45,843 nt of DNA from Alphaproteobacteria bacterium (GTDB lineage: Bacteria; Pseudomonadota; Alphaproteobacteria; Reyranellales; Reyranellaceae), in contig VGCH01000024.1 of NCBI GenBank assembly GCA_016870115.1, forward strand, positions 1-45,843, given 5' to 3'. This document shows positions 16,287-24,031 of this stretch, piece by piece. Made by a program: the position numbers and the translations under genes. The notes beneath the pieces were generated by a model, which made no database searches, was not told the origin of the DNA, and saw only the letters and a program-made list of their open reading frames with translations. The first letter of the stretch is position 1, and each line of letters opens with the position of its first letter.

Positions 16287-17829
16287 AGCGCTGGATCTTT
16301 CCGGTCGCGGTCTTGGGCAGTTCGGACACGTACTCGACCCAGCGCGGATACTTGTAGGGCGCGAGCGTCTTCTTGCAGAGCGCCATCAGCTCTTCGGTCA
16401 GCGCCGCACCGCCGCCGCCCGCCTGTTTCAGCACAACGATCGCCTTGGGCTTGGTGAGACCGTCGGCATCGGCGTGACCGACGACGGCGGCCTCCAGTAC
16501 CGCGGGGTGCCCGATCAGGCAGTTCTCAACTTCGACCGGCGAGCACCAGATGCCGCCCACCTTCAGCATGTCGTCGCTGCGGCCTTCGTAGATGTAGTAG
16601 CCGTCGGCGTCCTGGCGGTAGGTGTCGCCGGTATTCAGCCAGCCATCGACCATCGTCTCGGCGGTCTTCTCCGGCTTGTTCCAGTAGTAGCGCGCCGCCG
16701 ACTCGGCGCGGATCCACAGTCGCCCGCTGGCGCTCGGCGCCACGGCCGCGCCGCTCTCGTCGAGGATGCGCGCCTCGTAGCCCGGTACCGGCCGGCCGCT
16801 CGTTCCGGCGCGGTGATCGTCCAACCGGTTGCCGATGAAGATGTGCAGCGCCTCTGTTGAGCCGATGCCATCCAGGATGACGGTGCCGGTCCGTGCCTTC
16901 CAGCGCTCGAACAGCGTTGCCGGCAGCGCCTCGCCGGCGGAGACGCAGGCGCGCACAGAGGAGAAGTCGCGCCCGCCCGCTTCCAGAGCGGCGAGCTGCG
17001 CGGCGTAGAGCGCGGGCACACCGTAGTAGATGGTCGGCCGGAACCGCTCGATCGTCTCGAAGGTCGTGTCGGGTGTCGGCCGGCGATCATCGAGCACCGC
17101 CGTGGCGCCGACCCAGAGCGGGAAAGTCATCGCGTTGCCAAGGCCGTAGGCGAAGAAGAGTTTGGCAGCGGAGTAGCAGACGTCGCTCTCGCGCACGCCC
17201 AGCACCCGCACGCCATAGAGTTCGCTGGTCACCACCATGTCGCGCTGAGCATGGACGGCGCCCTTGGGCCTGCCGGTCGAGCCGGACGAATAGAGCCAGA
17301 AGCAATCGTCCTCCGCCGCGGCGAGGCGCGGCGCGAGCGTCGCGGGTGCGCGCGCCAGCTCGGTCAGGAACGCGTCGACCGTCACCGCCGGCGGTGCCTT
17401 GGCGCCGAGCTGGCGGAGCGCCGGCTCGATCTCGCCGGCATATTCGCCGGAGTAGACGACGAGGCCGCAGCCGCAATCCTCGATCATGTAGGCGTAGTCG
17501 GCGGCGCGCAGCAGCGTGTTGGGCGGCACCGGCACGATGCCCGCCTTGATGGCACCCCAGAATAGATAGAAGAACGCCGGGCAGTCCTTCACCACCATCA
17601 GCACGCGGGCGCCGGGAACGAGTCCGCGCGCGACCAACGCGTTGCCGGTGCGGTTCACGCGCTCGGCCAACTCGGCGTAGGTGACCGTCTCCGACGCGGT
17701 ACGGATCGCTGGCTTTGCGCCGCGGCCCTCGGCGAGGTGCCGGTCTATGAACGGCACCGCGACGTTGAAGCGGGCGGGCAGCGCGACCTTGAGGTCGGCC
17801 GAGAAGGAAATGCCGGCGGGCAGGGGCAT
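16273..17829 (-). CDS. bclA: Benzoate-CoA ligase family protein
   Basis: A 518-residue adenylate-forming enzyme. A3 loop YSSGSTGRPKG at 180-190, A5 motif GIGSTEALHIF, A7 (LNTGDTYRQDADGYYIYEGR region), A8 DDMLKVGGIW and the A10 lysine in PKTATGKIQR (K511) are all present. GSTEALHIFIGNR and WCSPVEVENCL are typical of benzoate/4-hydroxybenzoate-CoA ligases (BadA/BclA). It forms benzoyl-CoA from benzoate, ATP and CoA, the entry step of the box pathway. Last gene of the leftward boxC-boxB-TLP-Bug-bclA series; its 3' end overlaps the oppositely oriented CoA transferase by 14 bases. Confidence 0.88.
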   Translation of the reverse strand: MPLPAGISFSADLKVALPARFNVAVPFIDRHLAEGRGAKPAIRTASETVTYAELAERVNRTGNALVARGLVPGARVLMVVKDCPAFFYLFWGAIKAGIVPVPPNTLLRAADYAYMIEDCGCGLVVYSGEYAGEIEPALRQLGAKAPPAVTVDAFLTELARAPATLAPRLAAAEDDCFWLYSSGSTGRPKGAVHAQRDMVVTSELYGVRVLGVRESDVCYSAAKLFFAYGLGNAMTFPLWVGATAVLDDRRPTPDTTFETIERFRPTIYYGVPALYAAQLAALEAGGRDFSSVRACVSAGEALPATLFERWKARTGTVILDGIGSTEALHIFIGNRLDDHRAGTSGRPVPGYEARILDESGAAVAPSASGRLWIRAESAARYYWNKPEKTAETMVDGWLNTGDTYRQDADGYYIYEGRSDDMLKVGGIWCSPVEVENCLIGHPAVLEAAVVGHADADGLTKPKAIVVLKQAGGGGAALTEELMALCKKTLAPYKYPRWVEYVSELPKTATGKIQRFRLR

Positions 17830-17905
17830 GGCGGGCTCGGGCGAAAGGCGGAACGCGTTCTCTACAACGCTTCCGGCCGTCCGCGAAGGCCGCCGCGCGG
17901 CTGAA

Positions 17906-18871
17906 TCAGAGCTTGGCGCCGGATGCCTTCACCGCCGCCTGGAAGCTCTCCACCTGGCGGGCGACATAGGCGGCGAACTCGGCCGAGCTCATCGGCTTTG
18001 TGACGAAACCGAGCTCGCCGAGGCGCTCGACGATGCGCGGCACGGTCAGCACTTCGGCGAGCGCACGATGCAGGCGCGCCTGCGCCGCGGCGGGCATGGC
18101 CGCGGGCGCCGACAGGCCGACGAAGTTCTCCGCCACCAGCCGCGGATGGCCAAGCTCGCCCACCAGCGGAACGTCGGGCGCCGAGGGCGCGCGCTGGCTG
18201 GAGGTGAGCGCGATCATGCGCAGCTTGCCGTCGCGGGCGAGCGGCAGCACTTCGGTCAGCGTCACGACCGCGAAGTCGAGCTGGCCCGCCATCATGTCCT
18301 GGAACATCGGGGCCGCGCCGCGATAGCCGATATGCTACATCGAGAGCCCGAGCTCGGCCTTGAACATCTCGCCGATGATGTGGCCGATCGAGCCCTGACC
18401 GCCCGAGCCGAACGGCACCACCTTCCCCTGTCCTTTGATCCAGGCGACCAGCTCGGCCATCGTCTGCGCCGGCACGGTGGGACGGACGACGAAGGCATTG
18501 GCGACCGAGCCGATATAGGCCACGTGCGCGAAGTCCTTGAGCGGATCGTAGGGCGGCTTGTCGAACAGATAGGGCGCGATCGAGATCGGCGCAGAGTTCG
18601 AGAGCATCACGGTATGGAAATCGTCGCGGGCGGCCAGAACGAAGTTGGCGCCGATCGTCGTGCCGCCGCCGGGCTTGTTGTCGACGATCACGGTCTGGCC
18701 GAGCTTCTCCTGAAGCGGGCCCGCGATCACCCGGGCAGCTGCGTCCGAGGCGCCGCCCGGCGGAAAGGTGACGATGATCTTGAGCGCCTGGGTCGGCCAC
18801 TGCTGGGCCCGTACGCCTGGCGCTACGGCAAGGGCGGCGACGGAGGCGAGGACGGTTCGGCGCGCGATCAT
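17906..18871 (-). pseudogene. Bug-family (tripartite tricarboxylate transporter) receptor, interrupted by an amber stop
   Basis: The frame encodes a typical Bug receptor: signal peptide MIARRTVLASVAALAVAPGV-RAQ, then IIVTFPPGGASDAAAR, NKPGGGTTIGANFV and GSGGQGSIGHIIGEMFKAE. At codon 179 (18337-18335) there is an in-frame TAG, after which the same frame resumes with HIGYRGAAPMFQDMMAGQLD, matching the family's 'HVPYRG' region, and runs to 17906 (ASGAKL stop). No frameshift is needed: one base change explains it. The intact paralogue at 38143-39147 has Leu at the equivalent position (GVDMLHVPYRG), so TTG to TAG is one possible origin. A good ribosome site (GAGGGA) precedes the ATG. No TctA/TctB membrane genes are nearby. 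Sequencing error or stop read-through cannot be excluded. Confidence 0.85.
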
Positions 18872-18938
18872 GGATTTCCCTCTGGAACGGTCGGAGGTCC
18901 GAGCCATGCGAATGCCGCGCCAGTGCGCAAGGCCGATC

Positions 18939-19271
18939 TCACGCCCCGCCGCGAAACAGCGAGAAGCCCCAGGGCGTCATCTTGAGCGGCAGGTGATAGT
19001 GCTGGCCGAGATCGGCGACGCCAAAGCGGTAGGGCACGGTCTCGAGAAACGCCGGTGTGGGCAGCGCGATCCCCTGAGCGCGGTACCAGTCGCCGACATG
19101 GAACAGCGCCTCGTAGGAGCCCGTCTCGGGCGTCGGGGCATCGAGCGTGCCCGGCGCGGCGGTCCGGCCGTCGACGAGAAGTCGACCATCCGATCCGCGC
19201 AGCTCGACCCTGAGGCCGGCCGCGGGCAGGCCGCGCGAGACGTCGTAGACGTGGATGGAGATGCCGCTCAT
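18939..19271 (-). CDS. Transthyretin-like protein (annotatable as hydroxyisourate hydrolase) in the box operon, degenerate active site
   Basis: A 110-residue protein of the transthyretin-like/HIU hydrolase fold. H7 in SIHVYD and H91/H93 in GQHYHLPL match two conserved histidine sites. However, the usual DGR arginine (TNxDGR) is replaced: TAAPGTLDAP at 37-46 puts Thr42 there. The C-terminal YRGS signature is FRGG(A), losing the Tyr and Ser. The UraH half of the fusion at 35721-36608 retains all of these, so the differences are real for this gene. Its ATG overlaps the boxB stop (TGATG at 19273-19269), implying translational coupling. Urate degradation is therefore an unlikely role; action on a box-pathway compound or a structural/ligand-binding role is inferred. 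Confidence 0.82.
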   Translation of the reverse strand: MSGISIHVYDVSRGLPAAGLRVELRGSDGRLLVDGRTAAPGTLDAPTPETGSYEALFHVGDWYRAQGIALPTPAFLETVPYRFGVADLGQHYHLPLKMTPWGFSLFRGGA

Positions 19272-20689
19272 CAGTTGAACCGCACGTACTCGAAATCGGC
19301 CGCCTGATTGTTGATGCCACGCGCGGGCGGCGCGATCCAGTGGGCATACTTGCCCGGCTGAACGACGGCGGGGCCCATCAGCGACGTGATGTACGCGCGG
19401 TCCTCGTCGGTCGGCAGCCAGCCCGCGACGCGGGCCTGCCAGTCGGCCTCGGACAGGAGCTTGCCATCGGGCGAGATGCGGCGGTCGGCGAAGGCGCCGA
19501 TCCGGCGGTTGAACCCGCGGTGCGGCAGCTTCAGCTCGAACGCGACGCCCGCGCGCTCGAGGATCTTGTTCCAGCGCAGCACGCCCTTGGCGCAGTCCTC
19601 GACGTAGTCGGTGCGCAGGCGCTCGTTCAGTGCGTGCAGCGCGGGGACCGCCTTGCGCACGATGCGGCCTTCCTCGGCCACCTCGATCTCGTAGGCCGCG
19701 CCCGCCAGGACATGATCGTCGTCGATCCGGGTCTCGAGGAAGCGACCCTTCACACCCTGGGTGTAGTAGTTCGCGGCATTGGTCGAGGCTTCCTGGCCGA
19801 AGAGATCGAGCGACACCGAGAAGTGGAAGTTGAGGTACCTCTGGATCGTCGGCAGATCGATCGCGCCCAGCGCCCGCAGGTCGTCGGTGCGATGCTCGCG
19901 CATCAGCTCGGCTGTGCGCTGCACGATGCGGCCGACGCCGGACTCGCCCACGAACATGTGGTGCGCTTCCTCGGTCAGCATGAAGCGGCAGGTCCGCGAC
20001 AGCGGGTCGAAGCCCGACTCAGCCAGCGAGGCGAGCTGGTACTTGCCGTCGCGGTCGGTGAAGAAGGTGAACATGAAGAACGACAGCCAGTCGGGCGTCT
20101 TCTCGTTGAAGGCGCCGAGGATGCGCGGCTTGTCGGGATCGCCCGAATGGCGCTCCAGCATCGCCTCGGCCTCCTCGCGGCCATCGCGGCCGAAATAGGC
20201 GTGCAGGAGATAGACCATCGCCCAGAGATGGCGGCCTTCCTCGACATTCACCTGGAAGAGATTGCGCAGGTCATAGAGCGAGGGCGCGGTCCCTCCGAGC
20301 AGGCGCTGCTGCTCGACCGAAGCGGGCTCGGTGTCGCCTTGCGTGACGATCAGCCGGCGCAGGGTCGAGCGCAGCTCGCCCGGCACCTCCTGCCAGGCCG
20401 GTTTGCCCTTGTGGTCGCCGAAGGCGATCGTGCGCTCGGGATCGCGGTCGGCGAGGAAGATGCCCCAGCGATACTCCGGCATCTTCACATGCCCGAAATG
20501 CGCCCAACCATTGGCGTCGGTCGAGACGGCAGTGCGCAGATAGACGTCGAAGTTCAACGTGCCGTCCGGCCCCATGCCCTTCCACCAATCGAGGAAGCGC
20601 GGCTGCCAGTTCTCGAGCGCGCGTTGCAGGCGGCGGTCGCTCGCCAGGTCGACGTTGTTCGGGATGAGCTGGGTATAGTCGATCGACAT
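19271..20689 (-). CDS. boxB: Benzoyl-CoA 2,3-epoxidase, oxygenase component BoxB
   Basis: A 472-residue di-iron oxygenase that, with the reductase BoxA, O2 and NADPH, converts benzoyl-CoA to 2,3-epoxybenzoyl-CoA. The ferritin-like iron ligands can be read off: E121, E151 and H154 (EGRH), D212, E241 and H244 (EAHH). These are each one residue higher than the ligands I recall for Azoarcus evansii BoxB. The N-terminus (IDYTQLIPNNVDL) and C-terminus (WIAPPARGINNQAADFEYVR, 20 residues) are family hallmarks. GGAGGGG stands 4-10 bases before the ATG. It lies 20 bases downstream of boxC. BoxA is not in this window, so its reductase must be encoded elsewhere or replaced. Confidence 0.95.
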   Translation of the reverse strand: MSIDYTQLIPNNVDLASDRRLQRALENWQPRFLDWWKGMGPDGTLNFDVYLRTAVSTDANGWAHFGHVKMPEYRWGIFLADRDPERTIAFGDHKGKPAWQEVPGELRSTLRRLIVTQGDTEPASVEQQRLLGGTAPSLYDLRNLFQVNVEEGRHLWAMVYLLHAYFGRDGREEAEAMLERHSGDPDKPRILGAFNEKTPDWLSFFMFTFFTDRDGKYQLASLAESGFDPLSRTCRFMLTEEAHHMFVGESGVGRIVQRTAELMREHRTDDLRALGAIDLPTIQRYLNFHFSVSLDLFGQEASTNAANYYTQGVKGRFLETRIDDDHVLAGAAYEIEVAEEGRIVRKAVPALHALNERLRTDYVEDCAKGVLRWNKILERAGVAFELKLPHRGFNRRIGAFADRRISPDGKLLSEADWQARVAGWLPTDEDRAYITSLMGPAVVQPGKYAHWIAPPARGINNQAADFEYVRFN

Positions 20690-20709
20690 GATCCCCTCCG
20701 TTCAGATGA

Positions 20710-22386
20710 TCAGGCGCGGGCGCGGTCGTAGCGCGCCTGGCGGCCGGTGCCGTAGAGCTTGAGCGCGCCGTCCGCGCCAGTGGCGTTGGGGCGCTGGAAG
20801 ATCCAGTTCTGCCACGCCGAGAGGCGGGCGAAGATCTTGGTTTCCATCGTCTCGGGCCCCGCGAAGCGCAGATTGGCTTCCATTCCCGTGAGGCCGTCCG
20901 GCGAGAAGCTCGCCCGCTCCTCGACGGCGAGTCGCACCTCGTCCTCCCAGTCGATATCGTCGGGCGTGAAGGTGACCAGGCCCGCCTCGTCGGCGGCGGC
21001 GGCGTCCAGCGCCTCGCCGATGCGCGCCTTCAATTCATCGGGTTGGCCCGGCGCGGCGAGGAAGCGCGACTGCAGGCGCGTGAGGCCGTTGCCCATCGGG
21101 TAGGGGCCGAAATTCGCGGCCGTGAGATGGAGCGCCGCCGGCGCCGCGTTGGATCCCTCCATCGCGCCGTCCAGCATGTAGCTGCGGTCGCAGGCGAGCA
21201 CGAGTTCGAGCAGCGTGCCGGCGAAGCAGGAACCGGGCTCGACCAGCGCGATCAGGCTGCGCGCGCTGACGTCCAGGCGCTTCAGCGTGCGCCGCCAATA
21301 GAGACCGATCTCACGGCCGAGCCAGTGATCGCCGAGGCGGGCCATCAGGGCGTCATAGGCCTGGACCAGCGCGGCATCGCCCTGGCTGTGCAGCACCCAG
21401 GTACCGATCGCCGTTTCGTTCAGCCGCAGATGCATCATCGCGTCGTCGAGCGCGCGCACGAGCGCCAGCGGCCAGAACGCAACGCCCTGCGCCTGCACGG
21501 CCGCGGCATCGGCCGGCGGCGGCGCGTCGGGGCCCGCGAGCCGCAGATCCGCGGCGCGGCGCTCGCGGTCGATCTCGACGGTGAGGTGCGGATAGACGAT
21601 CGTGTCGCCGTCGATGCGGCGCGCGAGTTCCGGCCAGGCGATGCCACGCGCATCCGACGGGCGCGGGGAGGCCGCGGCGGCGCGCTCGGCGATGACACGG
21701 GTCTCCTCGGCGAGCTTGCTGGGGGCGATCAGCCGGTCGACCAATCGCCACGCCTGGGCGCGCTTGCCGCGCATGCCCTCGGTCGTGGTGCAGAAGAAGT
21801 CCGCGTGATCGCGGCGCACCATCCGCTTGTCGACCAGCCGCGTGAGGCCGCCCGTGCCCGGCAATACCGCGAGAAGGGGCAGCTCCGGCAGTGACACCGC
21901 CGAATTGCCGTCGTCGGCGAGCAGGATGTCTTCGCAGGCAAGCGCCAGCTCATAGCCGCCGCCCGCGGCGATGCCGTTGATCGAACAGATGTAGCGTTGG
22001 CCCGACTCGCGCGAGGCTTCCTCGATGGCGAGCCGCGTCTCATTGGTGAACTTGCAGAAGTTCACCTTGTGATGGTGCGAGGACAGACCCAGCATGTTGA
22101 TGTTCGCGCCGGAGCAGAAGATGCGGTCCTTGGCCGAGCGGATCACGACCGCGCCGACCTCGGGGTGCTCGAAGCGCAGCCGCTGGACGGCGTCGGCGAG
22201 CTCGATGTCCACGCCGAGATCATACGAGTTGAGCTTCAGCTTGTAGCCGGGGCGGAGCCCGCCGTTCTCGTCGATGTCCATGGTGAGGAACGCCACCCGA
22301 CCTTCGATCGAGAGCTTCCAATGGCGATAGCGCGCGGGCGCGGTGCGGACGTCGATCGGCGCTTCGGCGGTGGCGGTCTCGGACAT
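20710..22386 (-). CDS. boxC: 2,3-epoxybenzoyl-CoA dihydrolase BoxC
   Basis: A 558-residue crotonase-superfamily enzyme. It hydrolyses 2,3-epoxybenzoyl-CoA to 3,4-dehydroadipyl-CoA semialdehyde and formate, opening the ring without a second oxygenation. The first crotonase-like domain carries FCSGANINMLGLSSH (oxyanion loop) and SINGIAAGGGYELALACEDI; a second, diverged crotonase-like half fills residues ~280-540. The length, double of ordinary crotonases, is normal for BoxC. The ATG at 22386 follows GGGGAG closely. It is the first gene of the leftward box operon; the promoter region shared with the GNAT gene contains a perfect inverted repeat. Confidence 0.95.
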   Translation of the reverse strand: MSETATAEAPIDVRTAPARYRHWKLSIEGRVAFLTMDIDENGGLRPGYKLKLNSYDLGVDIELADAVQRLRFEHPEVGAVVIRSAKDRIFCSGANINMLGLSSHHHKVNFCKFTNETRLAIEEASRESGQRYICSINGIAAGGGYELALACEDILLADDGNSAVSLPELPLLAVLPGTGGLTRLVDKRMVRRDHADFFCTTTEGMRGKRAQAWRLVDRLIAPSKLAEETRVIAERAAAASPRPSDARGIAWPELARRIDGDTIVYPHLTVEIDRERRAADLRLAGPDAPPPADAAAVQAQGVAFWPLALVRALDDAMMHLRLNETAIGTWVLHSQGDAALVQAYDALMARLGDHWLGREIGLYWRRTLKRLDVSARSLIALVEPGSCFAGTLLELVLACDRSYMLDGAMEGSNAAPAALHLTAANFGPYPMGNGLTRLQSRFLAAPGQPDELKARIGEALDAAAADEAGLVTFTPDDIDWEDEVRLAVEERASFSPDGLTGMEANLRFAGPETMETKIFARLSAWQNWIFQRPNATGADGALKLYGTGRQARYDRARA

Positions 22387-22403
22387 GGCTCCCCGATCTC
22401 CAA

Positions 22404-22423
22404 TTCAGTAATTGCGTACTGAA
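22404..22423. promoter_or_regulatory. Operator-like perfect inverted repeat in the box promoter
   Basis: TTCAGTA-ATTGCG-TACTGAA has perfect 7-bp arms around a 6-base spacer and sits 18 bases upstream of boxC and 42 bases upstream of the divergent GNAT start. The local sequence is unusually AT-rich for this genome. The likely ligand is the Rrf2-type regulator encoded at 22911, on positional grounds. It does not resemble the TGCA-containing sites reported for BoxR. Confidence 0.65.
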
Positions 22424-22464
22424 ATACCTATTTACTTTTCACCCGGCAAGGGCAAAGTTTCCCC

Positions 22465-22914
22465 GTGTCCAAGCCTCTGCTCCATCTGCGCGCCGCTGAG
22501 CCGGCCGATCTGGCGGCGATTTCCGGTCTCGACGCTCGGCTGACGGGCTCGGCCAAGACCGCCTACTGGCAAGGCATGCTGGAACGGTACGCGGGTGGTC
22601 CGCCGGAGCGGCAGTTCCTGGTGGCCGAGACCGCTCAAGGCACGCTGGCGGGGTTCGTCGCGGGCGAAGTCCGGGCCTGGGAGTTCGGCCAACCGCCGGC
22701 CGGCTGGATCTTTGCCATCGAGGTCGATCCCAAGCTGCGGCTGGGCGGCGTCGGGTCGGCGCTATTCGAGGCGCTGGCCGAGCGCTTTCGCGCCCAAGGG
22801 GTGGATCGGTTGCGAACGCTGGTCGACCGCAAGGACCATTCCATCCTCGCGTTCTTTCGCGCCCAGGGAATGACCGCGGGACCCTCGCTGCAGCTCGACC
22901 GGGCGATCGGATGA
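22465..22914 (+). CDS. GNAT-family N-acetyltransferase (BadL-like candidate)
   Basis: A 149-residue GNAT-fold protein: IEVDPKLRLGGVGSALFEAL carries the acetyl-CoA pyrophosphate loop (R/Q-x-x-G-x-G as RLGGVG), and AFFRAQGM is the usual C-terminal strand-helix. It starts with GTG at 22465 and its TGA overlaps the next gene's ATG (ATGA). The next gene is an Rrf2 regulator; a GNAT beside an Rrf2 repressor next to benzoate genes recalls badL-badM of Rhodopseudomonas palustris, where I recall the acetyltransferase affecting regulation. The substrate here is unknown: a small aromatic amine or a protein are both possible. Confidence 0.82.
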   Translation: MSKPLLHLRAAEPADLAAISGLDARLTGSAKTAYWQGMLERYAGGPPERQFLVAETAQGTLAGFVAGEVRAWEFGQPPAGWIFAIEVDPKLRLGGVGSALFEALAERFRAQGVDRLRTLVDRKDHSILAFFRAQGMTAGPSLQLDRAIG

Positions 22915-23306
22915 AGCTCCAGACCGCGACACGCCTTGGTCTCTACGCCGTCCTCGAGCTTGCCCGCACGCCGGATCGCACGCTCTCGGCGGCGGAGCTC
23001 GCCACCCGCTTCGATGTCTCTGCGCATCATCTTGCCAAGGTGCTGCGCACCTTGGCCGACGCCAAAATGGTCGCCGGCGAACGCGGCGCGACGGGCGGCT
23101 ATCGCTTCATCGCCAACCCAAGGCGCACGACGTTGATGGACATCGTGGCGCTCTTCGAACCCGCGCCCGGCGCCCGCGCTCCCGAACCCGGCGAGGCCAC
23201 CGACATCGGCCGCGCGCTCGGCCGCATCCTGGTGGAGATCGACGAGATCGCCGAGGCGACACTAAGGTCGGTGAGCGTCGACACCTTATTGAAGAGGGGG
23301 CTGTGA
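22911..23306 (+). CDS. Rrf2-family transcriptional regulator without Fe-S cysteines (BadM-like candidate)
   Basis: A 131-residue regulator. The winged helix runs from about residue 26 to 67: SAAELATRFDVSAHHLAKVL followed by the wing GATGGYRF. The three cysteines that bind an iron-sulfur cluster in IscR and NsrR are absent; there is no Cys at all, so it should sense a small molecule rather than iron, NO or redox. BadM of R. palustris, a repressor of benzoate genes, is also an Rrf2 protein. The gene is in a GNAT-Rrf2-HAD operon divergent from boxC, with the palindrome at 22404-22423 in the shared promoter. Confidence 0.87.
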   Translation: MKLQTATRLGLYAVLELARTPDRTLSAAELATRFDVSAHHLAKVLRTLADAKMVAGERGATGGYRFIANPRRTTLMDIVALFEPAPGARAPEPGEATDIGRALGRILVEIDEIAEATLRSVSVDTLLKRGL

Positions 23307-23956
23307 TGCTCCCGCGCGTGCCGCGCGCCGTCGTGTTCGATATGGACGGATTGCTGTTCGACACCGAGGCGCTCTACCGCCGCACCTTCGTCGCGGCGGG
23401 CACGGAGGTCGGCTGCGTCGCGAGCGACGACATGTTCCTGGCCCTGGTCGGCACGCCCTGGACGCTCGGTCGCGCGATGCTGCTGGAGCGCCACGGCCCC
23501 GCCTATCCGGTGGATCGCCTCGCCGAGGTCTGGATGCGCCGCTTCAAGGAGCTGGCCGAGACCGATCTCGCGATGAAGCCCGGCGTGTCCGAGCTGCTGG
23601 ACCGGCTCGATGCACTTGCGCTCCCGCGTGCGATCGCCACCTCATCGTCGCGCCGCACCGCCGACCATCACCTGGCCGCCCACGCGCTCACCCACCGGTT
23701 CCACGCGCTTGCCTGCGAAGGCGACTATGCCCGGGGCAAGCCTGCGCCGGATCCGCTCCTGGAGGCGGCGCGCCGTCTCGGCGTCGATCCCGCTCATTGC
23801 CTCGCGCTGGAGGACTCCCACCACGGCGTCCGGGCAGCCCACGCCGCCGGCATGATGGCGATCATGATCCCCGACCTGATCCCGCCGACGGAAGAGCTGC
23901 GGAAGTTGGCGCTCGTGCTGCCCTCGCTGCACGAGGTGCGGCGGCTGCTGGACTAG
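23306..23956 (+). CDS. HAD-superfamily phosphatase (CbbY/PGMB-like)
   Basis: A 216-residue haloacid dehalogenase-like hydrolase. Motif I is VFDMDGLLFDTE (nucleophile and acid/base Asp), motif II is the Ser/Thr in AIATSSSR, motif III Lys lies in RGKPAPDP and motif IV is LEDSHHG. The cap domain fits subclass IA. Substrates of this group are phosphorylated sugars or metabolites such as phosphoglycolate; the sequence does not fix one. The ATG at 23306 overlaps the Rrf2 stop (TGATG); the GTG at 23303 is an in-frame alternative that adds one residue. Convergent with the acyl-CoA dehydrogenase; the 75-base gap holds nothing I recognise. Confidence 0.86.
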   Translation: MLPRVPRAVVFDMDGLLFDTEALYRRTFVAAGTEVGCVASDDMFLALVGTPWTLGRAMLLERHGPAYPVDRLAEVWMRRFKELAETDLAMKPGVSELLDRLDALALPRAIATSSSRRTADHHLAAHALTHRFHALACEGDYARGKPAPDPLLEAARRLGVDPAHCLALEDSHHGVRAAHAAGMMAIMIPDLIPPTEELRKLALVLPSLHEVRRLLD

Positions 23957-24031
23957 ACTCTCTCGCGCGACTCACGTCGCGATCCCAGCCGTTGCGATCC
24001 TGCCGTCGAAGCGGATCTGCTGATCCCGACG

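Noticed and set aside
18292-18340. A frameshift in the Bug receptor pseudogene
   Set aside because: Reading through the TAG at 18337-18335 keeps the same frame and gives the family's HxxYRG segment, so only one stop codon is involved.
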